Part shown: positions 12,128 to 21,796 of the stretch, piece after piece
Layout: each line of letters starts with the position of its first letter
Position numbering within the stretch: the first letter of the stretch is position 1
DNA from: Prillingera fragicola
Taxonomy: Eukaryota; Basidiomycota; Tremellomycetes; Trichosporonales; Trichosporonaceae
Direction: 5' to 3'
NCBI GenBank assembly: GCA_002335605.1
Contig: BEDY01000005.1
Coordinates: 1-64,000, forward strand
Length of the DNA stretch: 64,000 bases
Notes under the pieces: model-generated
What the model was told of the DNA's origin: nothing
Databases searched by the model: none
The model's input: only the letters and a program-made list of their open reading frames with translations
Made by a program: the position numbers and the translations under genes

Positions 12128-13683
12128 TTACTCGTCGTCCGAGTCGGCCAGATCCACCCCAGGCTTGGCCTCCTCCTCGTCTCCCCAGCGGGCGGCGTCG
12201 CGCTCCTCGCGCGTGTACTTTGACATGTCGACTGCCTCGACGCCCTCCTCGTACAGCGCTTCGTCCGAGGTAGCCGACACCTTGGCGGTCTCGAACAGCT
12301 GGCGGCCTGGACAGTCAGCAATCGTAGAGGTCGTGGGGGGCAGAGAGCACAGAGGGTCCTGCACCTGTGTGAAAACTCACCACTGGCGCGGTTCAGCTTC
12401 CTCCTGATCTCCTCACGCTCCTTGGCTGGCAAGGCGCGGATGCGCTCCTCCTCCTCCTTGACACGCTTGGCCGCCATCTCCTTTGTGAATGCAACGCGCC
12501 ACTTCTGGTACAGCTCGGGAGTGAGCGGTGTGCCGCGAGTCTTTGCCTTCTCGGCCTGGGCGTGTCAGCGGCTGTCCGTACCGATCCGGCGTGTTGGCTG
12601 GGGACGCTACACAGAGGCACCGATAGGTGCCAGAGCATTGTTCCGTGCACGGTGCAGTGACCATGCCCAATAGCACATGAATACTCACATCCTCGTATGC
12701 CTTGACTCGCGCATCGTCCTCCGCCTGCAACCTGGCAATACGCCTCTCAATGGCGTTCTGCAAAGCGTCGCGAGCAGCTGTCGCGATAGTGAAAGTCATG
12801 GCCATGCCCAAAGACTCCTCAGCCTGTAGTGTTAGCGCTCTGTTACGAATGGCCATATTGGGCCTATCCCAGCATGACCAGGGCCGCATGATAACTCACA
12901 ACAGTCCTCAACTCCTCCAAGATTCCCTCCTCCTCACCCTCCAGCAACTCGCCAGTGGGCTCATCGTCCTCATCCTCGTCGTACTCGATCTCTTCCAGTG
13001 CGAGGTCGGGGATCAGGTCCGGGTATGTTGGGGGGTAGGTGACGATGAGGGTGAGTTTCACTGTGGTGTCAGCAAGAGCTCTGGCCGGGTGAGCCAAGGT
13101 GGGTGGGAGAACAATGAATTCAAGGCGCTGGGGGCTGGGGCCGAGTGGGGCATGCTCTTAGAGACAAATGGAGGATGCGCCAGTGCGGCCACGCGCAAGG
13201 CGCCGTGCGGTTGGTGAATAGAGCAAGCTGCCGTGACCCAGAAGTGCCGTGCAGCTCGGGGGCTCAGAGACCGTGCCAGCACGGGCGTACCCCAAGCATG
13301 CTCCCAAGTCCCACCCAGTCGCAAACGTCTCTCAGCTCCTCACCCCACTCCCAAACACCCTCTGCCCCAAACCTCTCCCATGATGAACAAGAAGCTCGGA
13401 CCTACGCACATGGATGCGACACCCTCTGCTCCTCAGGCTCGACACGGATGCGGACCTCATTATCCCCACTCTCTGCTAGTGTCAGCTCCCCTCTTTCCCG
13501 CAGCGGTAGGACGCACTCTCGAGCTCGTCGGGAAAGATGGACTCGAGGACCTGCACCGTTAGCTAGCTGTTGCTTTGAACTCGCCTCAACGCAGCTCCTT
13601 CTAGGTTGAGCCGCCGGGAGGAAGAGATGAAACAGAAGACGTACCTCAAACTCCTCGTCAAGAATGGCCTGGTGGTCTGCCAT
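12128..13683 (-). CDS. GIR2: RWD domain protein, RWDD1/Gir2 homologue
   Basis: The seven-exon model is complement(12128..12306, 12381..12555, 12689..12823, 12900..13060, 13410..13472, 13517..13550, 13645..13683), giving 261 aa. The N-terminal half is an RWD domain: an acidic start, VLESIFPDELE, then LTLIVTYPPTYPD, which carries the conserved YPxxYP element. The middle AEESLGMAMTFTI and the later GRQLFETA are near-diagnostic for RWDD1/Gir2. A basic, charged helix and an acidic tail ending DSDDE follow. In yeast Gir2 binds Gcn1 and the GTPase Rbg2 (DRG family) on ribosomes and dampens Gcn2 signalling; that role is inferred by family. The intron after exon 3 is 349 nt, far longer than the others (44-133 nt). 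Two in-frame acceptors three bases apart exist at exon 3, so one residue may vary. Confidence 0.9.
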
Positions 13684-13839
13684 CGTTTGTGGTGTCGCTG
13701 CTGTTGATGTCGATAATGTAACTCGCGTCAAAGGTGGAAAGTCATGACGCTTCGATCTTTAGCGGATGCAATTCCATCTGCTGCGATGTGCCAACATCGG
13801 CAATGGACGTTATAATCAAAAGCGCAGCACAATCAATAT

Positions 13840-13926
13840 GGTTGAATCGTATAACGGTTAGTACACCAGATTCTGACGCTTCGAAACGTTGTTCTGGTAA
13901 TCTGGGTTCGATTCCCAGTTCGACCT
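13840..13926 (+). tRNA. tRNA-Gln (anticodon CTG) with a 15-nt intron
   Basis: The acceptor GGTTGAA pairs with TTCGACC (one T-G) with discriminator T at 13926. The D stem is GTAT/GTAC around the loop AACGGTTA. The anticodon stem CCAGA pairs with TCTGG. The loop reads TT-CTG-A, a 15-nt intron, then T. The T arm is CTGGG TTCGATT CCCAG. The anticodon CTG reads the glutamine codon CAG. The tRNA lies in the gap between the divergent RWDD1/Gir2 and OST1 genes. Confidence 0.92.
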
Positions 13927-14332
13927 GTTCTTTTTGCGACTCTGGCGGCTGATCTCTTCCTGCTGTTTACTTTTGCATTGGAGTGCATCTCAACCACCCA
14001 CATCTGATGATCTGATACATGTTTTTTAATAAAAGATCTCCAGAATGCATCGTGCCACTTGTGGTGACCTGGACGACTAGCTTTTGCGACCCAAGTCCTC
14101 GTTCAATCGGCGATCGAAACACCCATTTCTGAAACGTGCAAGAGGAACGACGGAAGCAAAACACAAACGGAGCCAGATCCACGTGTCTTCCACGTTTGAT
14201 TCCCTGGCCACCCAGCATGTCGCAGCTACACGACGTGTTCGTGTCCATCGTGCTCGAGATTGAACAGTTGCAGGTGACAAGCTACAACTCTCAACCCCCT
14301 CCTCGCATCCCCCTCGCCACCCCCCCGCGACA
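13927..14332. promoter_or_regulatory. Upstream region of OST1
   Basis: These 406 bases lie between tRNA-Gln and the OST1 start. A short T run just after the tRNA (13930-13935) is a likely Pol III terminator. The last 50 bases are CT-rich, the usual leader type in this window. No other gene is seen. Confidence 0.4.
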
Positions 14333-15895
14333 ATGCGGCTTCTCTCTCTTGTCCTCCTCGCGCCTCTCGCCCTCGCACGCGACGCAACCCGCAACAAGCC
14401 ATTGGACGCAGCCGCTGCCCCGCAGACGTTTGTCAACACTGCCATTGCGCGTACAATCGAGCTTGGCGGCAGCACAACCGTCGTGACCACCCAGTACAAC
14501 GTCAAGGCGCTTGCCGACGACCCTGGAAACTACATTCTTGCTCTTGGTGGTGACGGTGCACCAGAGCCGGCATGGTATGAGGTGCTGCTTGGCGGCAAGC
14601 CTGTAGAAGGTGTTGTGAGCCAGTCGTTTGGAGAGTGAGTCGCGGCGCCGCAACAGGACACCACATACTGACGCCGCAGTGCATCGGCCGCGCTCGTGCC
14701 CGTTGGCAAGCTCAAGGAGGGAGACAGCGTGACCATTTCGCTCAACGCGATCATTGCCCACGCTACCCGTCCCTTGCCGGCGTCTATCGGACAGCGCGAC
14801 TCGCAGTTTATTGTCTGGGAGACCAACTCGACCTATGTTGACAGCGCGTACACCTCGGACGTTGAGCGCATCAAGATTCGGTGAGTACATGCTATGAGTT
14901 GACAGTAGCTGAGGTCTAGCGCACCCATGCCCGTCGTCCTCGGCCACGGCAAGGTTCCTAACACCTACACTCGCGACTCTGACGTGACCAAGGCCGCGTC
15001 GACCTTGACCCTCGGCCCCTTCCACGGCGTTCCCCCTACTGTCGGCAAGGACGCCAAGGCTCAGCAGGCTCCCTTCTTTGTCCACTACGAGACTCGCGAC
15101 CCTGTTGTTGGCGTCCGTACCCTTCGTCGCAACGCCGAGGTCAGCCACTGGGGCGGCAACCTGAACATTGAGGACAAGATTGAGCTCTTCAACGACGGAC
15201 CCGAGCTCAAGGGCCAGTTCTCGCGTCTCGCTCACCAGCAGAGCAAGTTCCACGCCGGCAAGCCCGCTCAGGTCCTTAACGAGCTCACTCTTCGCATCCC
15301 CCCTTCGGCCCACTCGGTCTACTTTTACGACGTCATCGGCAACGTCTCGACTTCGCACTTCCGCCCCGGTCAGGCTACTGCGTCAAACGTCAAGGGTCGC
15401 GCAGCCCGCACCGTTGATGGCACTCTCGAGCTGCGTCCCCGCTACCCCGTCCTTGGCGGTTGGAACTACACCTTCACCGTCGGCTGGGACTCGCCCCTCT
15501 CTGAGGCTCTCCGCGTCGAGGCAGCCAGTGGCAAGCAAGTTTTGGCTGTCCCCTTCCTCACCCCTCTCAAGGACGTGGTCGTGGACGACGCCGAGGTCCG
15601 CATCGTCCTCCCCGACGGCGCGAGCAACGTCAACGTCATTGCCCCCTTCCCCGTCGACACCATTGAGCACTCGATCCACAAGACCTACCTCGACACCACT
15701 GGCCGCCCCGTCGTCACCATCTCCAAGCACGCCGTTACCGAGAACCACGCTCAGCCCATCTTTGTCACGTACGACTACCCTCTCTCGGCGCAGCTCCAGA
15801 AGCCTCTGGTCGTCACTGGCGTCGTCGGCGCCGCGCTGATCGCGTTCCTCGTGCTCCGTCGCGTCAACTACAGCATTGACAAGAAGCGCGTCTAG
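14333..15895 (+). CDS. OST1: Oligosaccharyltransferase subunit OST1 (ribophorin I)
   Basis: The three-exon model is 14333..14634, 14680..14880, 14920..15895, giving 492 aa. It is a type I ER membrane subunit of the oligosaccharyltransferase complex, which transfers the lipid-linked glycan to Asn in NXS/T sequons. A signal peptide covers residues 1-16 (MRLLSLVLLAPLALAR). The lumenal part follows the ribophorin I pattern, including SHWGGNLNIED around residue 262, a family hallmark, and YPVLGGWNYTFTVGW further on. One transmembrane helix lies near the C-terminus, followed by a basic cytosolic tail ending KKRV. The two introns are only 45 and 39 nt. The glucosidase II gene that trims the transferred glycan lies about 2.3 kb downstream on the same strand. 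Confidence 0.95.
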
Positions 15896-16155
15896 TTGGG
15901 TGGTAGCAGTTGAAAAAAAGTAGACGTGGCCACACGGGTGTGACCGCGTGCATAGAGCATGCATCGAGTAGAAGCAACGGGAGCGTGGGATACTGACGTG
16001 AGGTGTCTGCACTGACGGGCGCGCTCCACAGCTGGTACGCTCATACCGAAAGGCAGTGTGTGGCCTGCGAGTGCTCGTCGAGTTATAAACGGCGCCGCTT
16101 CCTATCGCTCAAGCAGATCTCACTACTGTCCATTCGCTCAGGACGATCACGCAAG

Positions 16156-17132
16156 ATGGGCCAAGCTCAATCAGGTCAGCCTGCGCTTCCTCTCCACTCC
16201 AGTATCCCGGCCTAGCTAACACTGCAGCCCTCGAATCCATCTCTCGCCCGCGCACTCCCCTCCCCCCAACACTGGACCACACCACACACCCGCGCGTCCT
16301 CAGCACAACCCTCTCCCACGCGGACCACACCACACTCCTAACCTTCCGCACGACCAGCCGCACCCTCCGCACAAAAGTCGACACCCTCCTCGCGCGCCAT
16401 CTCCTACTGCACTTCTCCCCGACCGCGTTCCGGTTTGTCGAAATCTGCACCCTCCACCCGGGCCCAGACCGCACGGTCCACCTCCTCCCGTCCCTGGCGG
16501 CGTGGCACACGACCAACACCCCAGCGGGGCACGCAGGGAGGGAGGCCGCGCTCCGCGCCACGCTCTGGTCCGCGCGCGTCGCCGACGTGGTCTCGAGCGG
16601 GGAGACGAGCGAGGACCAGCTCGCGAGTGCCAAACTGCTGTTGTCGGCGATGCACGGGCTGCACACCCTTCGGCTGGAGGGAGGGATCGGTGTGGGCATC
16701 CCGCTGCGTGCGTGTGTGCCTGTGAGTGTGCGGCGGATTGTCGTGCGGTGTGCCGCGGGGTGGTTTCCGTTTGAGATGTTGCCGGTTGGATGCCGGCGGG
16801 TTGTGGCTGTTGTGGCGCCGTCGACTGTGCTGGGGGTTGAGAGGGGGTATTTCATGGATGGGAGTGTTGGCGAGGTGGTGATCATTGCCACGAGGGGGGT
16901 GTGGGATGCAGAGGGGAGGGAGCGGTTCGTTGCCGATGCTCAACGGTTGGTGCACTGGCTTGTCGGGTCTCGGACACGGTGTGTCGTTGTCGTTAAAGGG
17001 GTGGCCTTGCGGGATCTTGCGGGAGATCAAGGGGAGATGAGCTGGATTGCTACGCATGCCGCGGTGTGGAACTGGGACGAGTATCTGCGGAGGCGTGGAG
17101 AGCGCGAGGCAGATGTCGAGGCTTGGAATTAG
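16156..17132 (+). CDS. F-box-like lineage-specific protein
   Basis: The two-exon model is 16156..16174 and 16228..17132, giving 307 aa. The first exon is only 19 nt (MGQAQS). Residues about 30-70 hold HPRVLSTTLSHADHTTLL followed by TFRTTSRTLRTKVD, the same 'LL..R.TSR....VD' core seen in the protein at 5654-6667. A hydrophobic beta-rich body with a conserved-looking VVIIATRGVW segment follows. The C-terminus ends in a charged helix. The function is unknown; a role as an SCF adaptor is only a guess from the pattern. The micro-exon start is supported by a clean donor, a CTAAC branch point, a CAG acceptor and frame closure. Confidence 0.7.
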
Positions 17133-18221
17133 CAGGCTGGGTTGCGTGGCGGGAAGTGGTCCATGTATCTTATTTTGACGTGTTTGGAGAGTGTCACAAA
17201 CCTACACGCTGGCCTGGGATCGTAGGACAGTGCAACAATTCTAGATGCATGTAAAGACACTGACAAAACCAATGCATGCGTTTGTCCACTCTCTTGAGCT
17301 GAAAGGGTTCATGTGGCCCCGAGAAACGCACTACGGGAGGCGTATTTCCACCCTAACGTTTTGTAGTATGTATTGTGAAACACACAACAACAGAGAATTC
17401 TCCAGTCGTCTTGTGTTGTATGTATTATGAAACACACTGCATACTGATGAATCTCGCACTCTCATGTATGTATATGTTTTGCGAGGCGGAACATGGCAAC
17501 AAGCGCGGTCCAATATACGTGAGCATGATTCCAGTAACATGGCCGTGCATGCGTCGCCAGCCAGCAGTTCAAACCCATAGTAGGTACAAAGCCCACATGG
17601 CGGGTGCATGGCCCATCTCGTCAAGGTGTTGCAAGCATGAGCCAAGAATGACGGCAGAAAGCGAGATACATACAATGTTCCTGTCCCGTCCCACGTAGTA
17701 AATACAGTGTGTTTCTCCCTCTACAACTAGGTCACCACTGGCGACTGCACTGCTACACGTGCATGATCTACGCTGTTTGGAGTCGCTGCAAGAGGAATTG
17801 GTGCAGAACATGGGCTCAAGCTGGTCAGACTGGACGCCACTGTACATGACGGGTAGCACTAGTGAGCCTCAACGCCACACTTAAAGGATACCCCCATTTA
17901 GTCCCCCACCTGGGTAGGAAATTGTGAAGTTTACGCTCACTTTCCGCCTACGTATGACTTACTACAGCATTCTCTGAAGTCCCCTCTATGCACTCTCCCC
18001 TCTTGAAGCCAGAACCATGCATAGGCGACTGCCCACTGAGCTGTTTGGTGCCATGTCGGTGCCACTCCGAGGTTGTCGGGTGATTGCCGCGTGCCACGTC
18101 CAGCCCCGCGTCATTTCCCCGCACAACCACCCCCCCATCGCTACAACTACTGCTACGCTCTCTCCTTCTCACACTCGACAACAGTAGACTGCAGCTCGAA
18201 CGCACAAGACCTGCAGTCACA
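17133..18221. other. Intergenic stretch upstream of glucosidase II
   Basis: About 1.1 kb has no supportable gene. It looks lower in GC than the flanking coding sequence. A short near-repeat, ATGTATTGTGAAACACAC and ATGTATTATGAAACACAC, occurs near 17368 and 17420. The last 100 bases are CT-rich and lead into the start at 18222. Confidence 0.4.
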
Positions 18222-21104
18222 ATGAGGTTATTGCTCGCCACTCTCCTGGCGCTATTCCTCGCCGCGTCAGCTCTCGCCGTCAAGCGCGAAGACTTTAAAG
18301 AGTGCCACCAGACCTCGTTCTGTCGCCGTCTCCGTTCCATTGCTACAAAGCAGGCTGCCGCGTCCCCCGGCTCCTTCAACTCTCCTTACACCCTAGGTGC
18401 ACCCGTCTCCACAAAGGGAGTCTCGGGCGCATCATGGACCTTTCCCCTGAGCTCAAGCCTGTACCCCGAGATCACCTTTGAGCTCCGCGTCGACGTCGTC
18501 GGTGACGAGGGCATTGTACGCGTGCGCGCCGACGAGATCAACTCGGCGTCCCCGCATCAGCGCTACAATGAGTCGGCCAAGTGGGCGCTTCTCGAGGCTG
18601 AGCCCAAGCTGGCGAACGACGCCAAGCTGTCAACCTCCAACGGCGTGTCGACCATTGCCTACTCGGCCGACCTCGCAGTCGTGATCGAGCACTCGCCGCT
18701 CAAGATCACCGTGCAGCGCGCCGGTGTGCCCCAGGTCGTCATCAACGAGCGTGCTATCTTCCACGTTGAGCATTTCCGTGCCAAGGAGCTCGAGGAGGCG
18801 CCCGTCGAAGGCGAGGCAGAGACTGCCGAGGGCCAGCTGGTTATCAAAAACGAGGCCGAGTCGGACAAGCCCGACCGCTCGTGGTTCGAGGACGACGACA
18901 AGGACATGTTTGAGGAGAGCTGGAAGCGCTGGCGCGACACCAAGCCCAAGGGTGAGTCGGCAGTTTGATGTCAGCTAACGCCAGGTCCCGAAGGACTGTC
19001 CGTCGACATCTCGTTCCCCGGCGTCAAGCACGTCTTTGGTCTGCCTGAGCACGCGTCCCCCCTGTCACTCCCCGACACCACTGGCGAGGGCAGCTACTAC
19101 ACCGAGCCCTACCGTCTCTGGAACGTCGACATTTTCGAGTACGTCGCCGACTCGCCCATGGCGCTGTACGGTGCTGTGCCTCTCCTCCACGCACACAGTG
19201 CCGACCACTCGGTCGGTGTCCTCAACCTCGTGGCTTCCGAGACCTGGGTGGACGTCCTTCACACCCCCAAGAGCGTCGACACCCACTGGGTCTCCGAGTC
19301 TGGTATTGTCGACCTGCTCATTCTACCCGGCCCCCGCCCCAAGGACCTGTTTGAGCAGTACGCGTCCCTTACTGGTCCCGCCCAGCTCCCTCCCCAGTTT
19401 GCGACCGCCTACCACCAGTGCCGTTGGAACTACAACACCCAGGCCGAGGTCATCGAGGTTCAGGACGAGTTTGACAAGGCTGACCTTCCTCTGGACGTCA
19501 CCTGGCTCGACATTGAGTATGCCGAGGAGCACCGGTACTTTGACTGGGACAAGAAGCACTTTCCCGACCCTGTCGCTATGCAGGATCAGGTGGCGTCCAA
19601 GGGCCGCAAGATGGTTGCCATCGTCGACCCCCACATCAAGCGCGCCGATTCGTTCCGCGTGTACAAGGACGCCAAGGACCTTGACGTCCTGATCAAGAAG
19701 GCCAACAAGGACAACTTTGACGGCTGGTGCTGGACTGGTTCGTCGGTCTGGGTCGACTTTTTCAACCCCAAGTCGTGGGAGTGGTGGACGCGCATGTTCA
19801 GCTACAGCGTGTGGGCCGACTCGACCAAGAATCTCTTTATCTGGAACGACATGAACGAGCCGTCCGTGTTTGACGGCCCCGAGATCACGATGCCAAAGGA
19901 CAACATCCACGACGGCGGATGGGAGCACCGCGACGTGCACAACATCAACGGCATGATGTTCCAGAACCAGACCCAGCATGCGATCACTGTCCGTGACTCG
20001 CCGGACCGCCGCCCCTTTGTGCTCTCGCGCTCGTTCTACGCCGGCTCGCACCGCTACGGAGCCATCTGGACCGGCGACAACCTCGGCACTTGGGAGCATC
20101 TCGCTGGCGAGGCCGCCATGTTCCTCTCCAACAGCATTGCCGGCATGTCCTTTGTCGGCGCCGACGTTGGCGGTTTCTTTGGCAACCCGAGCCACGAGAT
20201 CCTAATCCGCTGGTACCAAGCTGGTGCATTCATGCCCTTCTTCCGCGCGCACGCCCACATTGACACCAAGCGCCGCGAGCCCTACATGTTTGACGAGCCG
20301 GTGCGTGGCCACCTCCGCGACGCGCTTCGCCTGCGCTACCAGCTTCTTCCCATGTGGTACAACGCGTTCCACGACGCGGCTACCAAGGGCTACCCCGTCA
20401 TCTGGCCGCAGTACGCCGTCTTCCCCAACGACGTCCAGGGCTTTGCCGTCGACGACCAGTACTATGTCGGCGACTCGGGTCTTCTCTTCAAGCCCGTCGT
20501 CACCGAGGGCGCGACCGAGACTTCTGTCTACCTCGCCGACGACCAGCCATACTACAACTTCTTCAACGACAGGCTGTACTATGCCGCCTCCAAGCCCCGC
20601 AACGTCACCATCCCCACGCCCCTTGACACGTTCCCGCTCCTCATCCAGGGCGGCAAGATCTTCCCCTCGAGGCAGCGCGTCCGCCGCGCCTCCCCGCTCA
20701 TGTGGCAGGACCCCTTTACGCTCACCGTGGCCGTGGGCAAGGACGGCTCGGCGCAGGGTCAGCTGTACGTTGACGACGGCGAGACGTTTGCCTGGCAAAA
20801 GGGCGAGTTCATCCAGCGCTCCTTCGAGTTCACCTCGTCGGGCAACGGCGGCAAGCTCGTCTCGACCAAGGGAGCCGAGTATGATGCCAATAACGCATGG
20901 GCAAAGAAGATTGCCCACGTCGGCGTCGAGCGTGTTGTCATCCTTGGCCTCGCTAAAGCGCCCGCCTCGGTGTCAGTGAGGGGCAAAAATGTCGACTTTG
21001 AGTTCATCAAGGGCAGCAAGGGACGCGAGCCTGTTGCTTCCAAGCTTGTCATCAAGAACCCTGGTGTCGCCGTCGTCGACGACTGGGAGATTGTGCTGGC
21101 TTGA
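18222..21104 (+). CDS. ROT2: Glucosidase II alpha subunit (GH31)
   Basis: The two-exon model is 18222..18951 and 18985..21104, giving 949 aa; the intron is just 33 nt. It is the catalytic subunit of ER glucosidase II, which removes the two inner alpha-1,3-linked glucoses from N-glycans after glucosidase I, and so controls calnexin-type folding cycles. A signal peptide covers about residues 1-19. The N-terminal domain starts with the CHQTSFCRR motif conserved in this subunit. The GH31 signature WNDMNEP carries the nucleophile Asp at about residue 532. The later block GADVGGFFGNP and the RAHAHIDTKRREP loop are typical of the family. There is no HDEL-type signal, as expected, because the beta subunit retains the complex. 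The length matches yeast Rot2. OST1 is a near neighbour on the same strand. Confidence 0.96.
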
Positions 21105-21796
21105 GCTGGCAGAGAGGAAGAAGAAAAGTGGCCCCCAGAGGGTTTAGATGCAGACTTGTTACGACTGCCGTGCGTGTGGATACTGACGCAGATGGTGCGA
21201 CCGACGAGTGACTGATCAGGAAGCGTGCGTGGCTGACGGAAGCCAATACAACCCCCATCCCCCGGCGGCACCGGCGGGGCACGACCAGGCGGTCCGTGCG
21301 GGCCACGCAACGGGGTCGCTTCGCCGTGGCAGGGCATTGGTGACAGCTCTCGCGCAGCGTCTTGCGACAAGCACAGGCATGCAGGCCGGGGTACTGCCCC
21401 GCCCAAGGGACCCAGAGCGGTGAGTGGAATGGAAGCTGTGAAAGTGCGTCTCCAGACGTTTCATCGCGGCGAAGAGAGTGTGTTCTGCTCTCCTCATCGA
21501 GGCAACATAACTCTATTGTTCATCAGTTCGACAAAAGAAGGTCCACGCCACGCTGCTGACAACTCGCCCAATGCCGCTATGTGAGCGTGCACGATGCCTA
21601 GGGGCTGGGGGTGATGCGCTGCTGTCGATGGAAACTAACTTGTCTTTCTGATTGTCACTCACTTGCATCACTCCTGGCTCGGCCACCACCTCTTCATCAA
21701 CGCACTTGTTCATTCCATCTTGTCTACTCGAGCGCAGTTACGCAGGTGTTTACTCTTCATTTGTCGGCGTCAAGCCGCCTCTCGCCTGGTCTTACA
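21105..21796. other. Intergenic: 3' region of ROT2 and promoter of the 1593-aa gene
   Basis: Nearly 700 bases have no supportable gene on either strand. The region just before 21797 is pyrimidine-rich. No repeat or RNA gene was seen. Confidence 0.4.

Noticed and set aside
14291..15358. 355-codon open frame on the minus strand
   Set aside because: It is antisense to OST1, whose domains and splicing are clear; long antisense frames arise from GC-rich, C-ending codon use.
16109..17057. Minus-strand frames of 217-260 codons
   Set aside because: They mirror the F-box-like gene on the plus strand; Arg/Pro/His-rich shadow composition.
19323..20918. Two long minus-strand open frames (290 and 238 codons)
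   Set aside because: Both are shadows of the glucosidase II alpha coding sequence; no domain and no start context.
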